Shown: in pieces, positions 7,471 to 14,516 of the stretch | Layout: every line of letters begins with the position of its first letter | How positions within the stretch are numbered: the first letter of the stretch is position 1 | Assembly (NCBI GenBank): GCA_038240855.1 | Contig: JBBRGI010000057.1 | Coordinates: 1 to 14,914 of the forward strand | Direction of reading: 5' to 3' | DNA: 14,914 bases | Source: JAAFHB01 sp038240855 | GTDB lineage: Bacteria > Bacteroidota > Bacteroidia > Bacteroidales > Prolixibacteraceae | Position numbers and translations under genes: made by a program | The notes under the pieces: generated by a model | The model's database searches: none | Told to the model about the DNA's origin: nothing | What the model saw: only the letters and a program-made list of their open reading frames with translations

Positions 7471-7602
7471 TTATATTATAAATATTTTCCTGCCTAAACA
7501 TTTTGAGGTTTTTTTAGCCCTGATCTTGTTTAATTTAAACCCGTCGAATTCGAGGGGTTTAAAATCCGGATTGTGCAGAAGTTCCCAAAATTGTGGTTTC
7601 AT
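7471..7602 (-). pseudogene. KilA-N domain fragment
   Basis: A 43-codon open stretch from the ATG at 7602. Its start, FWELLHNPDFKPLEFDGFK, closely resembles the segment after the first helix of KilA-N domain proteins (recalled form W-E-x-L-x-N-P-D-F-K-P-x-E-F-x-G-F). The remaining about 20 residues are Lys-rich and do not continue the domain. The frame is closed by a stop 18 bases upstream of the ATG. KilA-N domains bind DNA and occur in phage and accessory proteins. I judge it a remnant; a short orphan peptide is the alternative. Identification is from memory of the family pattern only. Confidence 0.45.
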
Positions 7603-7675
7603 AGCAATCGACTTTGTGATTCACTACTTTGGTATGTAATATTTAAAAATTGCGCTATTGAGCATAGATGAGATA

Positions 7676-8206
7676 TTAAATGCCTTCCGCATTCAACCTA
7701 TCCAGATTTTGTATCTTGTCAATTACCAGTTGAGGATCAAGGTTATTTAATCCCCGGATAATGATTTTTGATTTTTCGTAAAACGGGGCCCGTTTCACAA
7801 GGGCATTATTAATAAACGAAATGAGTTCCTCCCTCGATTTACCGGCGATCAATGGCCTTTCTGTTTTTGATTTAAGGAGTCGTGTGGCAAGAATAGGGGT
7901 GTCAGGAGCAATATAAACAGTTACGCCATTGTTATTCATAACCTCCATATTATCAAAGAAACAGGGTGCACCGCCTCCTGTTCCCACAACAATATTCTCA
8001 AACTGGGAAACTTCCTGTAGCGAAATCCGCTCCTTTTCCCGGAAACCAGATTCACCTTCCTCTGCAAAAATTGCAGGAACGGATTTAAAATACCTTTCCT
8101 CAATAAATTTATCCAGATCAATAAAGTTAATCCCCAATATATCAGCGACCTTTCTTCCGATGGTGGATTTTCCGCAACCCATATATCCAACGAGGTAAAT
8201 TTTCAT
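7676..8206 (-). CDS. aroK: Shikimate kinase
   Basis: 176 residues, the usual length. It phosphorylates shikimate at the 3-hydroxyl with ATP, the fifth step of the chorismate pathway, in the cytosol. The Walker A loop GYMGCGKST is at residues 7-15. The shikimate-binding D32 lies in FIDLDKF, R56 in GFREKE, and the GTGGG loop is at 75-79. The lid arginine is R117 in ERPL and a second substrate arginine is R139 in KRAPFYE. The start codon overlaps the parC stop (TAATG, shared A at 8206), which points to translational coupling and to expression from the parE-parC transcript. No terminator is obvious immediately downstream. Confidence 0.96.
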   Translation of the reverse strand: MKIYLVGYMGCGKSTIGRKVADILGINFIDLDKFIEERYFKSVPAIFAEEGESGFREKERISLQEVSQFENIVVGTGGGAPCFFDNMEVMNNNGVTVYIAPDTPILATRLLKSKTERPLIAGKSREELISFINNALVKRAPFYEKSKIIIRGLNNLDPQLVIDKIQNLDRLNAEGI

Positions 8207-10857
8207 TATTCAAATTTTATTTCCATCTGACTTGGATCGGAGTCGGCAACAGGCGTGGAACGGATAATTTCAAACGGGATATCATCAACCGGCAACTGCT
8301 CTTCTTCTTCAGGTTTAATGTCTTCATCCTTAATAACCGGTTCAATTTCACGCACATCCTTCACTTCGTAACTGGTTAGCCGCTTTCCTTTTGCCTTGTA
8401 CGATTTGACCCCGATAAATTCGGCAACCTCTACAATTTCGTTCTCACGTTCATTTTTTTCACCGCCGAACTCAATTTCAAGACGCGGGTAAGTTACCCAG
8501 GTAACGCTGATCAACTTATTATCAGGATGATCTCCGATAAACTTACATGGTTTGCCGCCGTTTACCTCAATCTGAAAACGTTTTACATAGTAGAAGTTTT
8601 GCTCTGCATCAAAATAGACAACAGATGCAACTTTCCCGGGACGGAATTTTTCGATGGAAAGGATGTTTTTATCAAAATGATTTTCAAGGTCGTACGTGTA
8701 TACCTGGTAACCGCCATCCTTATCCATAACAAGAATTTTTTCATCCCCGGTAAATTCGCCCAGGTATTTACCACGCCCGTCGGCATTAAGACGCAGCACA
8801 TCTTCATCGAACCAAATTTTTCGACCGCCAAGTGTAGAAAGACCTTTTTCCTTAAGGGTGACTTTGTGTACCTCATTTTTGGTCACAAGATTACCCATTG
8901 ATTGCCTTCCCTTAATGGCCAACTGACCAAAATCGATCTCGTCGACCAGCTTTTTAAGTTTAGGTTTGGGTTTGAAAGTAATCCGCAGAACCTCAGCCTC
9001 ACCATTAGGATTGGCACTAAAATACTGGATTCTTGAACCTTCCGTACCCAGGGTCATATAATATTCCTTATCGCGGGTCACTCCTGTTACGCTGAAACGC
9101 TTCATGTAAGTAGCGCCCGCCCGACCGTCACGGTACACCAGGTTGTAAATTGTGCGGTTGTCATTTCGTCCGAATATGGCAACGTGAAGTACATTTTTAC
9201 CGATGAAAGCTTTCTCGCTGACTTTGGTCACAAAATAGGTACCATCGCGGCGAAAAACGATAATGTCATCAATGTCGGAGCAATCACATAAAAATTCGGC
9301 TTTTTTTAAGCCGGTACCGATAAATCCTTCGTCACGATCGATGTAGAGTTTTTCATTGGCTATAACCACCTTTGCCGCTTCGATATTTTCAAAACTTCTG
9401 ATTTCAGTTTTTCGTTCACGGCCTTTTCCGTATTTTGTTTTCAGATGTTCGTACCAGGCAATCGTGTAAGGAATCAGGTTTTTAATATTTTCAAGTACCT
9501 CGGCCATACTGTCCTCAATTCCCCTGATGAGTTCATTTGCCTTATCAGTGTTGAATTTCAGGATGCGTCCCATCCTGATTTCCATAAGTTTCAAAATATC
9601 TTCACGTGTAATCTCCCGCCTGAATTTTGGTTTCCAGGGGGTAAGACGCTGATCGATATAATCTATGGCCTGATCCATATTGTTTGAATCTTCAAAAGCC
9701 TTGTCCTTGTAGATCCGTTCATCGATAAAAATCTGCTCCAGCGATGAGAAATGCCATTGTTCTTCCAATTCGCCCATCCGGATCTCAAGTTCAAGTTTCA
9801 GCAACTCGACGGTTTTTTGAACTGATTTTTTTAGGATTTCGGTGACATTGATAAACTTTGGTTTATCGTCTTCAACAATGCAGGCATTCGGTGAAACCGA
9901 TACTTCACAATCGGTGAAAGCATAAAGTGCATCAATTGTTTTATCTGAGCTGATTCCCGGCATCAGGTGAATCAATATCTCGACATTTGCAGCCGTATTA
10001 TCATCAATTTTTTTAACCTTGATTTTGCCTTTTTCGTTTGCCTTAACAATCGATTCAATCAATGACGAAGTTGTTCGTCCGAAAGGTATTTCGGTTATTA
10101 CTAAGGTTTTACTGTCCTGTTTTTCAATTTTAGCTCTGATTTTAACCGCTCCGCCCCGTAACCCGTCGTTATATTTCAACACATCGATATACCCGCCGGT
10201 CATGAAATCGGGGAAAAGCTCAAATTCTTCTTCTCTAAGGTAAGCAATGCAGGCAGCAATTAATTCGATAAAATTGTGCGGAAGGATTTTCGATGCGAGT
10301 CCTACTGCAATTCCCTCGACTCCCTGGGCGAGCAGAAGGGGAAATTTTACAGGTAAAGTTACCGGTTCCCTGTTACGGCTGTCGTACGAAAGTTGCCATT
10401 TTGTCGTTTTAGGATTAAACAGTACCTCCAGTGCAAACTTCGATAGCCGTGCCTCGATATACCGGGGAGCCGCCGCACCGTCGCCGGTTAAAATATTCCC
10501 CCAGTTTCCCTGAGCATCAATCAACAAATCCTTCTGTCCGAGTTGAACCAGGGCATCGCCAATGGATGCATCGCCGTGGGGATGATACATCATGGTCTGG
10601 CCGATAATATTGGCTACCTTTGTATAACGCCCGTCGTCCATCTGCCTCATTGCATGAAGAATACGGCGCTGAACGGGTTTTAGTCCATCATTGACATAGG
10701 GCACAGCCCGCTCAAGGATAACATACGAGGCATAATCCAGAAACCAGCTCTGATACATTGATGAAAGGTAGACGATATGATGCAGTTCCTTTTTATTTTC
10801 TTTGGCCTCTTCCTCCCCGGGCAGAGGTAATAACTCGTTATCTCCTTCGTTAGACAT
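8206..10857 (-). CDS. parC: DNA topoisomerase IV subunit A
   Basis: 883 residues. This is the breakage-reunion subunit that, with ParE, decatenates daughter chromosomes. The winged-helix region holds KPVQRRILHAM (60-70) and the quinolone-region motif YHPHGDASIGDALV (91-104). The catalytic tyrosine is Y133 in APRYIEARL. The tower and coiled-coil region follows, and a C-terminal beta-pinwheel-like domain lies from about 530 to 800. The tail is rich in Asp and Glu. It is longer than E. coli ParC (752). Assignment as ParC rather than GyrA rests on the adjacent parE, the divergent C-terminal domain without a clear GyrA box, and the Bacteroidetes-type sequence. Ala97 occupies the position of GyrA Ser83 / ParC Ser80. 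The parE gap is 74 bases with no clear promoter, so the two are likely co-transcribed. Confidence 0.95.
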   Translation of the reverse strand: MSNEGDNELLPLPGEEEAKENKKELHHIVYLSSMYQSWFLDYASYVILERAVPYVNDGLKPVQRRILHAMRQMDDGRYTKVANIIGQTMMYHPHGDASIGDALVQLGQKDLLIDAQGNWGNILTGDGAAAPRYIEARLSKFALEVLFNPKTTKWQLSYDSRNREPVTLPVKFPLLLAQGVEGIAVGLASKILPHNFIELIAACIAYLREEEFELFPDFMTGGYIDVLKYNDGLRGGAVKIRAKIEKQDSKTLVITEIPFGRTTSSLIESIVKANEKGKIKVKKIDDNTAANVEILIHLMPGISSDKTIDALYAFTDCEVSVSPNACIVEDDKPKFINVTEILKKSVQKTVELLKLELEIRMGELEEQWHFSSLEQIFIDERIYKDKAFEDSNNMDQAIDYIDQRLTPWKPKFRREITREDILKLMEIRMGRILKFNTDKANELIRGIEDSMAEVLENIKNLIPYTIAWYEHLKTKYGKGRERKTEIRSFENIEAAKVVIANEKLYIDRDEGFIGTGLKKAEFLCDCSDIDDIIVFRRDGTYFVTKVSEKAFIGKNVLHVAIFGRNDNRTIYNLVYRDGRAGATYMKRFSVTGVTRDKEYYMTLGTEGSRIQYFSANPNGEAEVLRITFKPKPKLKKLVDEIDFGQLAIKGRQSMGNLVTKNEVHKVTLKEKGLSTLGGRKIWFDEDVLRLNADGRGKYLGEFTGDEKILVMDKDGGYQVYTYDLENHFDKNILSIEKFRPGKVASVVYFDAEQNFYYVKRFQIEVNGGKPCKFIGDHPDNKLISVTWVTYPRLEIEFGGEKNERENEIVEVAEFIGVKSYKAKGKRLTSYEVKDVREIEPVIKDEDIKPEEEEQLPVDDIPFEIIRSTPVADSDPSQMEIKFE

Positions 10858-10931
10858 TTTTTTCAGTTGAAATAGAGTTTTTAATATGATTTGATCGCAT
10901 CGCTGTAATGACCAACGACTGAAGGTTAATT

Positions 10932-12767
10932 TTAATTAAGCTCGTCTTTTTCGACATGCAGGTTACCGATAATAAAATCCTGGCGGTCGGGAGTGTTTTT
11001 ACCCATGTAAAACTCAAGCATCTCGGCAACCGATTCGTTCTTGTTCAAAATCACGGCATCGAGCCGGATGTTTTCTCCGATAAAGTTTTTGAATTCGTCG
11101 GGTGATATCTCGCCCAGACCTTTAAACCGCGTTATTTCGGGGCCAGCCCCAATGATTTTCACTGCCTGATCGCGTTCCTGTTCCGAATAACAGTACACAG
11201 TTCTTTTTTTGTTGCGAACCCTGAAAAGGGGCGTTTGTAAAATATATAGATGACCTTTCTTGATGAGTTCGGGAAAAAACTGTAAAAAGAAAGTGATCAG
11301 CAGCAAACGGATATGCATTCCGTCAACATCGGCATCGGTCGAAATAATCACTTTATTGTACCGCAGTTCGTCAATTCCCTCCTCGATATTCAGTGCAGCC
11401 TGCAACAGGTTAAACTCTTCATTCTCGTAAACAATTTTTTTTGTTAACCCATAGCTGTTCAATGGTTTACCTCGTAAACTAAAAACTGCCTGCGTCGTAA
11501 CATCACGTGATTTTGTGATTGAACCACTGGCCGAATCGCCTTCGGTGATGAAAATTGAACTGTTATCTTTAAATTCGTGGTTGCTGTTGTAGTGAATCCG
11601 GCAGTCGCGTAACTTTTTATTATGGAGACTCACTTTTTTAGCTCTTTGCTTGGCCAGTTTCTGAATTCCCGATATAGCTTTTCGTTCACGTTCTGATTCC
11701 TGAATCCTTCTTAACAGAATTTCAGCGGGTTGGGGATTTTTATGCAGAAAATTGCCCAGTTCCTTCTGGACAAAATTCATGATAAAGTTCCGAACCGACG
11801 GACCTTCAGGACCCATATCCTTTGATCCCAGTTTTGTTTTTGTCTGTGATTCAAATATCGGTTCTTCTACCTTAATGCTTAATGCTGAAACGATTGATGC
11901 CCGGATATCTGATGCATCAAATTCCTTATGGTAAAAGTCGCGGATTGTTTTAACCAGGGCTTCACGTAAAGCGGCCAGGTGAGTACCTCCCTGCGGTGTG
12001 AACTGCCCGTTCACAAACGTGTAATAATCCTCGCCATATTGATTGCTGTGAGTCAATGCAAACTCGATATCTTCACCTTTCAGATGGATGATCGGATAGA
12101 CAGGATCCTGATCGAGATTCTCCTCCAAAAGATCATATAGTCCATTTTTCGAAAGGTATTTTTCTCCGTTGAAATGGATGATTAGTCCAGCATTCAGAAA
12201 AGTGTAATTTTTCAGAAGTGGGACTATAAACTCCTCGATATAATGGTAATTTCTGAAAATCTCGGAATCGGGTGTAAAAGAGACCCCTGTGCCATTATTC
12301 TCTTCGGTGGGGATCTCCGCATGTTCCCTGACCACCTCTCCTCTTGAAAAATCAATTCTTTTAAGGCGGCCGTCACGTACCGATTTAATCGAAAAATTCA
12401 TCGAGAGGGCATTTACCGCTTTGATTCCAACGCCATTCAGACCAACTGATTTCTTGAATACTTTCGAATCGTATTTTGCGCCCGTGTTCATCCTCGAGGC
12501 AACATCCATGAGTTTCCCGAGAGGAATGCCGCGACCAAAGTCACGTACTGAAACGAGTTCATCGGATACCGTAACATCAATTTTACGTCCGTTGCCCATC
12601 ATAAATTCATCAATTGAGTTATCAAGCACCTCCTTCAACAGTACATAGATGCCATCATCTGCTGCTGTGCCATCACCCAATTTGCCGATATACATTCCGG
12701 GACGCTTACGAATATGTTCTTTCCAATCAAGCGTTCGAATCGATTCTTCTGAATAACCTGGGACCAT
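10932..12767 (-). CDS. parE: DNA topoisomerase IV subunit B
   Basis: 611 residues from the ATG at 12767 (MVPGYSEES). A longer frame from 12839 runs through the promoter and is rejected. This ATPase subunit of topoisomerase IV has a GHKL domain: EVLDNSIDEF (46-55), DFGRGIP (76-82) and the ATP-lid glycines GLNGVG (109-114). The transducer holds GGTHL and the catalytic lysine in QTKTKLGS (308-315). The Toprim domain has TEGDSASGS (408-416, metal-binding Glu409) and DADVDG (478-483). KGLGE is at 549-553. The length is typical of Bacteroidetes ParE. A consensus promoter ends 15 bases before the start. It leads the parE-parC-aroK unit. Confidence 0.96.
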   Translation of the reverse strand: MVPGYSEESIRTLDWKEHIRKRPGMYIGKLGDGTAADDGIYVLLKEVLDNSIDEFMMGNGRKIDVTVSDELVSVRDFGRGIPLGKLMDVASRMNTGAKYDSKVFKKSVGLNGVGIKAVNALSMNFSIKSVRDGRLKRIDFSRGEVVREHAEIPTEENNGTGVSFTPDSEIFRNYHYIEEFIVPLLKNYTFLNAGLIIHFNGEKYLSKNGLYDLLEENLDQDPVYPIIHLKGEDIEFALTHSNQYGEDYYTFVNGQFTPQGGTHLAALREALVKTIRDFYHKEFDASDIRASIVSALSIKVEEPIFESQTKTKLGSKDMGPEGPSVRNFIMNFVQKELGNFLHKNPQPAEILLRRIQESERERKAISGIQKLAKQRAKKVSLHNKKLRDCRIHYNSNHEFKDNSSIFITEGDSASGSITKSRDVTTQAVFSLRGKPLNSYGLTKKIVYENEEFNLLQAALNIEEGIDELRYNKVIISTDADVDGMHIRLLLITFFLQFFPELIKKGHLYILQTPLFRVRNKKRTVYCYSEQERDQAVKIIGAGPEITRFKGLGEISPDEFKNFIGENIRLDAVILNKNESVAEMLEFYMGKNTPDRQDFIIGNLHVEKDELN

Positions 12768-12782
12768 TTTTATGATTTTGCA

Positions 12783-12812
12783 CAAATATAGTGAAAAACA
12801 AAAATGGCGCAA
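12783..12812 (-). promoter_or_regulatory. Consensus promoter of parE-parC-aroK
   Basis: On the minus strand TTG (12812-12810), exactly 19 bases, then TATATTTG (12790-12783). The ATG at 12767 is 15 bases past the -7 box, implying a very short 5' leader. This decides the parE start. Confidence 0.75.
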
Positions 12813-13001
12813 TCGAATTCTCCGGGCAGTAATGAACACAATATGGTTGATAAGTATTCTTTAAATTTCGGATCCCTTATATTATCAGGTTCACACAACC
12901 AATCCTATGGGCATGGAATTTGATTATAAGATTCAGTTATACAGCACTATAGTTATGTTTCTTGTTATTGCTTCCTGGTATAGTTTAAACCGCGTCTGAA
13001 A
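12813..13001. other. Intergenic stretch with one possible micro-ORF
   Basis: Between the parE promoter and the decayed toxin tail. A 30-codon frame on the plus strand (ATG 12907, TGA 12997-12999) encodes a peptide with one hydrophobic segment, IVMFLVIASWY. No promoter or ribosome site is evident, so I do not call it a gene. Nothing else is recognised. Confidence 0.3.
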
Positions 13002-13075
13002 TTAATTGCGATAAATCACATAAATTGTACCTGCAAAAGCATAATTTTGAGATTCTGCATCTTGGTGGTTAATGA

Positions 13076-13246
13076 TTATCCAGCATTGAGTTCGTGTTTC
13101 AATTGTTCGGGTTTCCCTATGCCTGTTGCGGGATGTGCTTGTATATCCTGAATAAGCCTGGTTATACGGGCTTGGGTGATTTTCTGGCTACTTTTCTTCC
13201 AAAACTTAATATCCTCAATAGCCTTATTTTTATAGATTACTTCCAT
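13076..13246 (-). pseudogene. YoeB/Txe-like toxin, C-terminally truncated
   Basis: 56 residues from the ATG at 13246, overlapping the antitoxin stop by 10 bases, as in type II toxin-antitoxin operons. The sequence MEVIYKNKAIEDIKFWKKS, then GIGKPEQLKHEL, matches the first two-thirds of YoeB/Txe mRNA interferases (full length about 85-90). The general base Glu (YoeB E46) is present as E47. The frame ends right after LKHEL, before the expected W-S-R-R-I and the C-terminal His-Tyr. The catalytic Arg65 and His83 equivalents are therefore absent. Another frame continues with QCWIIINHQ to a stop at 13002-13004, which suggests a frameshift plus further decay; that tail does not match the family end. 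An inactive toxin is inferred. Confidence 0.75.
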
Positions 13247-13431
13247 AAATCTTCGGTTTTGATGGCTTTGCCTTTAGATGACCTGGATCTTAGTACGGCT
13301 GACACAAATTCGGGATTATATGTGCTTTTCTCTATTTTAACAGACCCTTCTTTTTCCATCTCGTTAATAAGGTTCACAAGCTGTTTTCCTTTAGAGATCC
13401 TGGTGTTGATTTTTATCGTTAATGTTTCCAT
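13237..13431 (-). CDS. Antitoxin of a YoeB/Txe-type pair (DUF2683-like)
   Basis: 64 residues, METLTIKINTRISKG and so on, ending KGKAIKTEDLWK. This resembles short Bacteroidetes antitoxins paired with YoeB/Txe toxins, in which a beta-strand N-terminus probably mediates dimerisation and DNA binding and the C-terminal tail wraps the toxin. It would neutralise the toxin and repress its own promoter. The reading frame is intact and has a perfect Bacteroidetes-type promoter 11 bases upstream, while the partner toxin is truncated. Family naming is from memory of the pattern. Confidence 0.72.
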   Translation of the reverse strand: METLTIKINTRISKGKQLVNLINEMEKEGSVKIEKSTYNPEFVSAVLRSRSSKGKAIKTEDLWK

Positions 13432-13442
13432 GTCTTTTTTTA

Positions 13443-13472
13443 CAAATATACAAAATACGTTTCAATCTTCAA
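13443..13472 (-). promoter_or_regulatory. Consensus promoter of the antitoxin-toxin operon
   Basis: On the minus strand TTG (13472-13470), 19 bases, TATATTTG (13450-13443). The antitoxin ATG (13431) is 11 bases downstream, so the mRNA would be almost leaderless. Layout and -7 box are identical to the parE promoter. Confidence 0.72.
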
Positions 13473-13507
13473 TAATAACCAATCATTCAAAAAGAAACTT
13501 AACCTGA

Positions 13508-13753
13508 AGCGGTAAGTGGAGCCAGTACAAATATTGGATTTACAGCGAATACTTACGGGGGGTGTTTTTGGGCGCGTTTGCGGTTGGTGGCGCGCATGCG
13601 GGTTTCCGCTGCTCGGCTTCGAATTATGCGCCCTCGGTTACGTATCCGTATTTCGGGTCTCGGCTTTGCTTTAAATCTTCCGAATTGGCAAACTATGTAA
13701 TTGCGACATTTCCGGAGTTACTGAAAGATTTATACATGTTGGAAATAGTAGTT
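13508..13753 (+). pseudogene. C-terminal relic of a hypervariable (DGR-target-like) protein
   Basis: An open frame from just after the stop at 13505-13507 reads WSQYKYWIYSEYLRG, a variable stretch, then FGSRLCFKSSELANYV and FPELLKDLYML. I recall the same frame of residues in Bacteroidetes proteins ending in W..x.QxKYYPxF, a hypervariable segment, then GSRLCFKSRELAEYAGKQF. These look like C-type-lectin or formylglycine-enzyme-like targets of diversity-generating retroelements. The segment 13557-13620 has one adenine in 64 bases, and 13557-13670 has seven in 114, unlike the surrounding AT-rich DNA. That is what adenine mutagenesis of a template repeat leaves behind. The N-terminal part of the gene is absent and there is no reverse transcriptase in the window. 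The frame runs without a stop into the next gene; a GTG at 13562 could start a fusion. Confidence 0.55.
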
Positions 13754-14110
13754 ATGGAAACCATCAAATTTACATTCAACTGGAATAAAAAGCTTGAAAC
13801 GGATAACTTCACAACGATCAGGCTAGAAAACCCATATAAATATAAGGTGGGAGAGGTTTACAACATATTACAGGTAGACAAGGGCCGTACGTTAGACCGT
13901 GGACAGGGTAAAATAATTGAATTATGCACAATCAAATTACACCATCTCAAAAAAATCAATTGCATATTAGATACCGGGTATGGCCTGAACGAAACGAAGG
14001 ATATCATTTACAAGATGTATCCTGGAAAAGATTGGAGTAAACAGGAACTTTATTACATGCTGATCCGGAAGGTAAAGCAAACAAACACAACAGGGAATTT
14101 ATTTGAATAA
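13754..14110 (+). CDS. Hypothetical protein, possibly ASCH/PUA-like
   Basis: 118 residues from the ATG at 13754 (METIKFTFNWNKK); ATG 13736 or the in-frame relic upstream could extend it. The stretch FTTIRLENPYKYKVGEVYNI resembles the TxR...Y..G start of ASCH (PUA-fold, RNA- or nucleotide-binding) domains. LDTGYGLNETKDIIYKMY follows. I recall short Bacteroidetes proteins with this layout but no assigned function. No signal peptide or membrane helix. No promoter matching the consensus was found just upstream, so expression may depend on read-through from the relic. Confidence 0.6.
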   Translation: METIKFTFNWNKKLETDNFTTIRLENPYKYKVGEVYNILQVDKGRTLDRGQGKIIELCTIKLHHLKKINCILDTGYGLNETKDIIYKMYPGKDWSKQELYYMLIRKVKQTNTTGNLFE

Positions 14111-14178
14111 TCAACTTTTATTAAAATTGAAGCAATGGAAAAACTATTTTAGAGTAACGTTAACACATCTGATATGAT

Positions 14179-14186
14179 TATATTTG
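14179..14186 (+). promoter_or_regulatory. -7 box of the DUF4160-DUF2442 operon
   Basis: TATATTTG matches TAnnTTTG, 23 bases before the ATG at 14210. The upstream TTG at ideal spacing is missing. It also argues against the ATG at 14174, which would lie at or before the promoter. Confidence 0.5.
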
Positions 14187-14209
14187 TACAACAATTTAAA
14201 ATTTTACCA

Positions 14210-14515
14210 ATGCCAAAAATTTATGAATATTTAGGATTTGTTTTTTTCCTATACTCGAATGATCATAAACCGCTTCATTTCCATGTAAAATATGGTGAAT
14301 ATGAATCTGTAATTGAACCCGAAATACTTGATGGAAAACTTTTAAAAACAAAATTCAAATCAGCGAAAGGCAGTAAACCCATTCCAATGAAGGATAGAAA
14401 AGACGTCGAAAAATTTGTTTCGAAATATTACCTTGCTATCGTTGATAAATGGACACAGTTTTATCTATTGAAAACATCTCCGGTAAACGAGAAGATAACC
14501 GTAAAAATAAAATGA
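14210..14515 (+). CDS. DUF4160 family protein
   Basis: 101 residues from the ATG at 14210 (MPKIYEYLGF). The motif NDHKPLHFHVKYGEY (residues 17-31) is the DUF4160 signature; H19, H23 and H25 could bind metal or act in catalysis. The family is short, widespread in accessory DNA and nearly always beside a DUF2442 gene. The pair has been suggested to be toxin-antitoxin-like, but I know of no decisive experiment. The stop is one base before the next start, so the genes are co-translated. An upstream ATG at 14174 would add 12 residues but overlaps the -7 box. Confidence 0.85.
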   Translation: MPKIYEYLGFVFFLYSNDHKPLHFHVKYGEYESVIEPEILDGKLLKTKFKSAKGSKPIPMKDRKDVEKFVSKYYLAIVDKWTQFYLLKTSPVNEKITVKIK

Positions 14516-14516
14516 C

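Noticed and set aside
8527..8901. 124-codon plus-strand frame inside parC
   Set aside because: Antisense shadow of a well-conserved gene; no independent signals.
12768..12839. N-terminal extension of parE to the ATG at 12839
   Set aside because: It runs through the consensus promoter, and the family starts near MVPGYSEES.
13094..13507. 137-codon plus-strand frame
   Set aside because: It is the antisense of the antitoxin-toxin pair and of their promoter; the minus strand gives recognisable proteins.
14174..14209. Upstream start of the DUF4160 gene
   Set aside because: It overlaps the -7 promoter box, and the family begins close to MPKIYEY.
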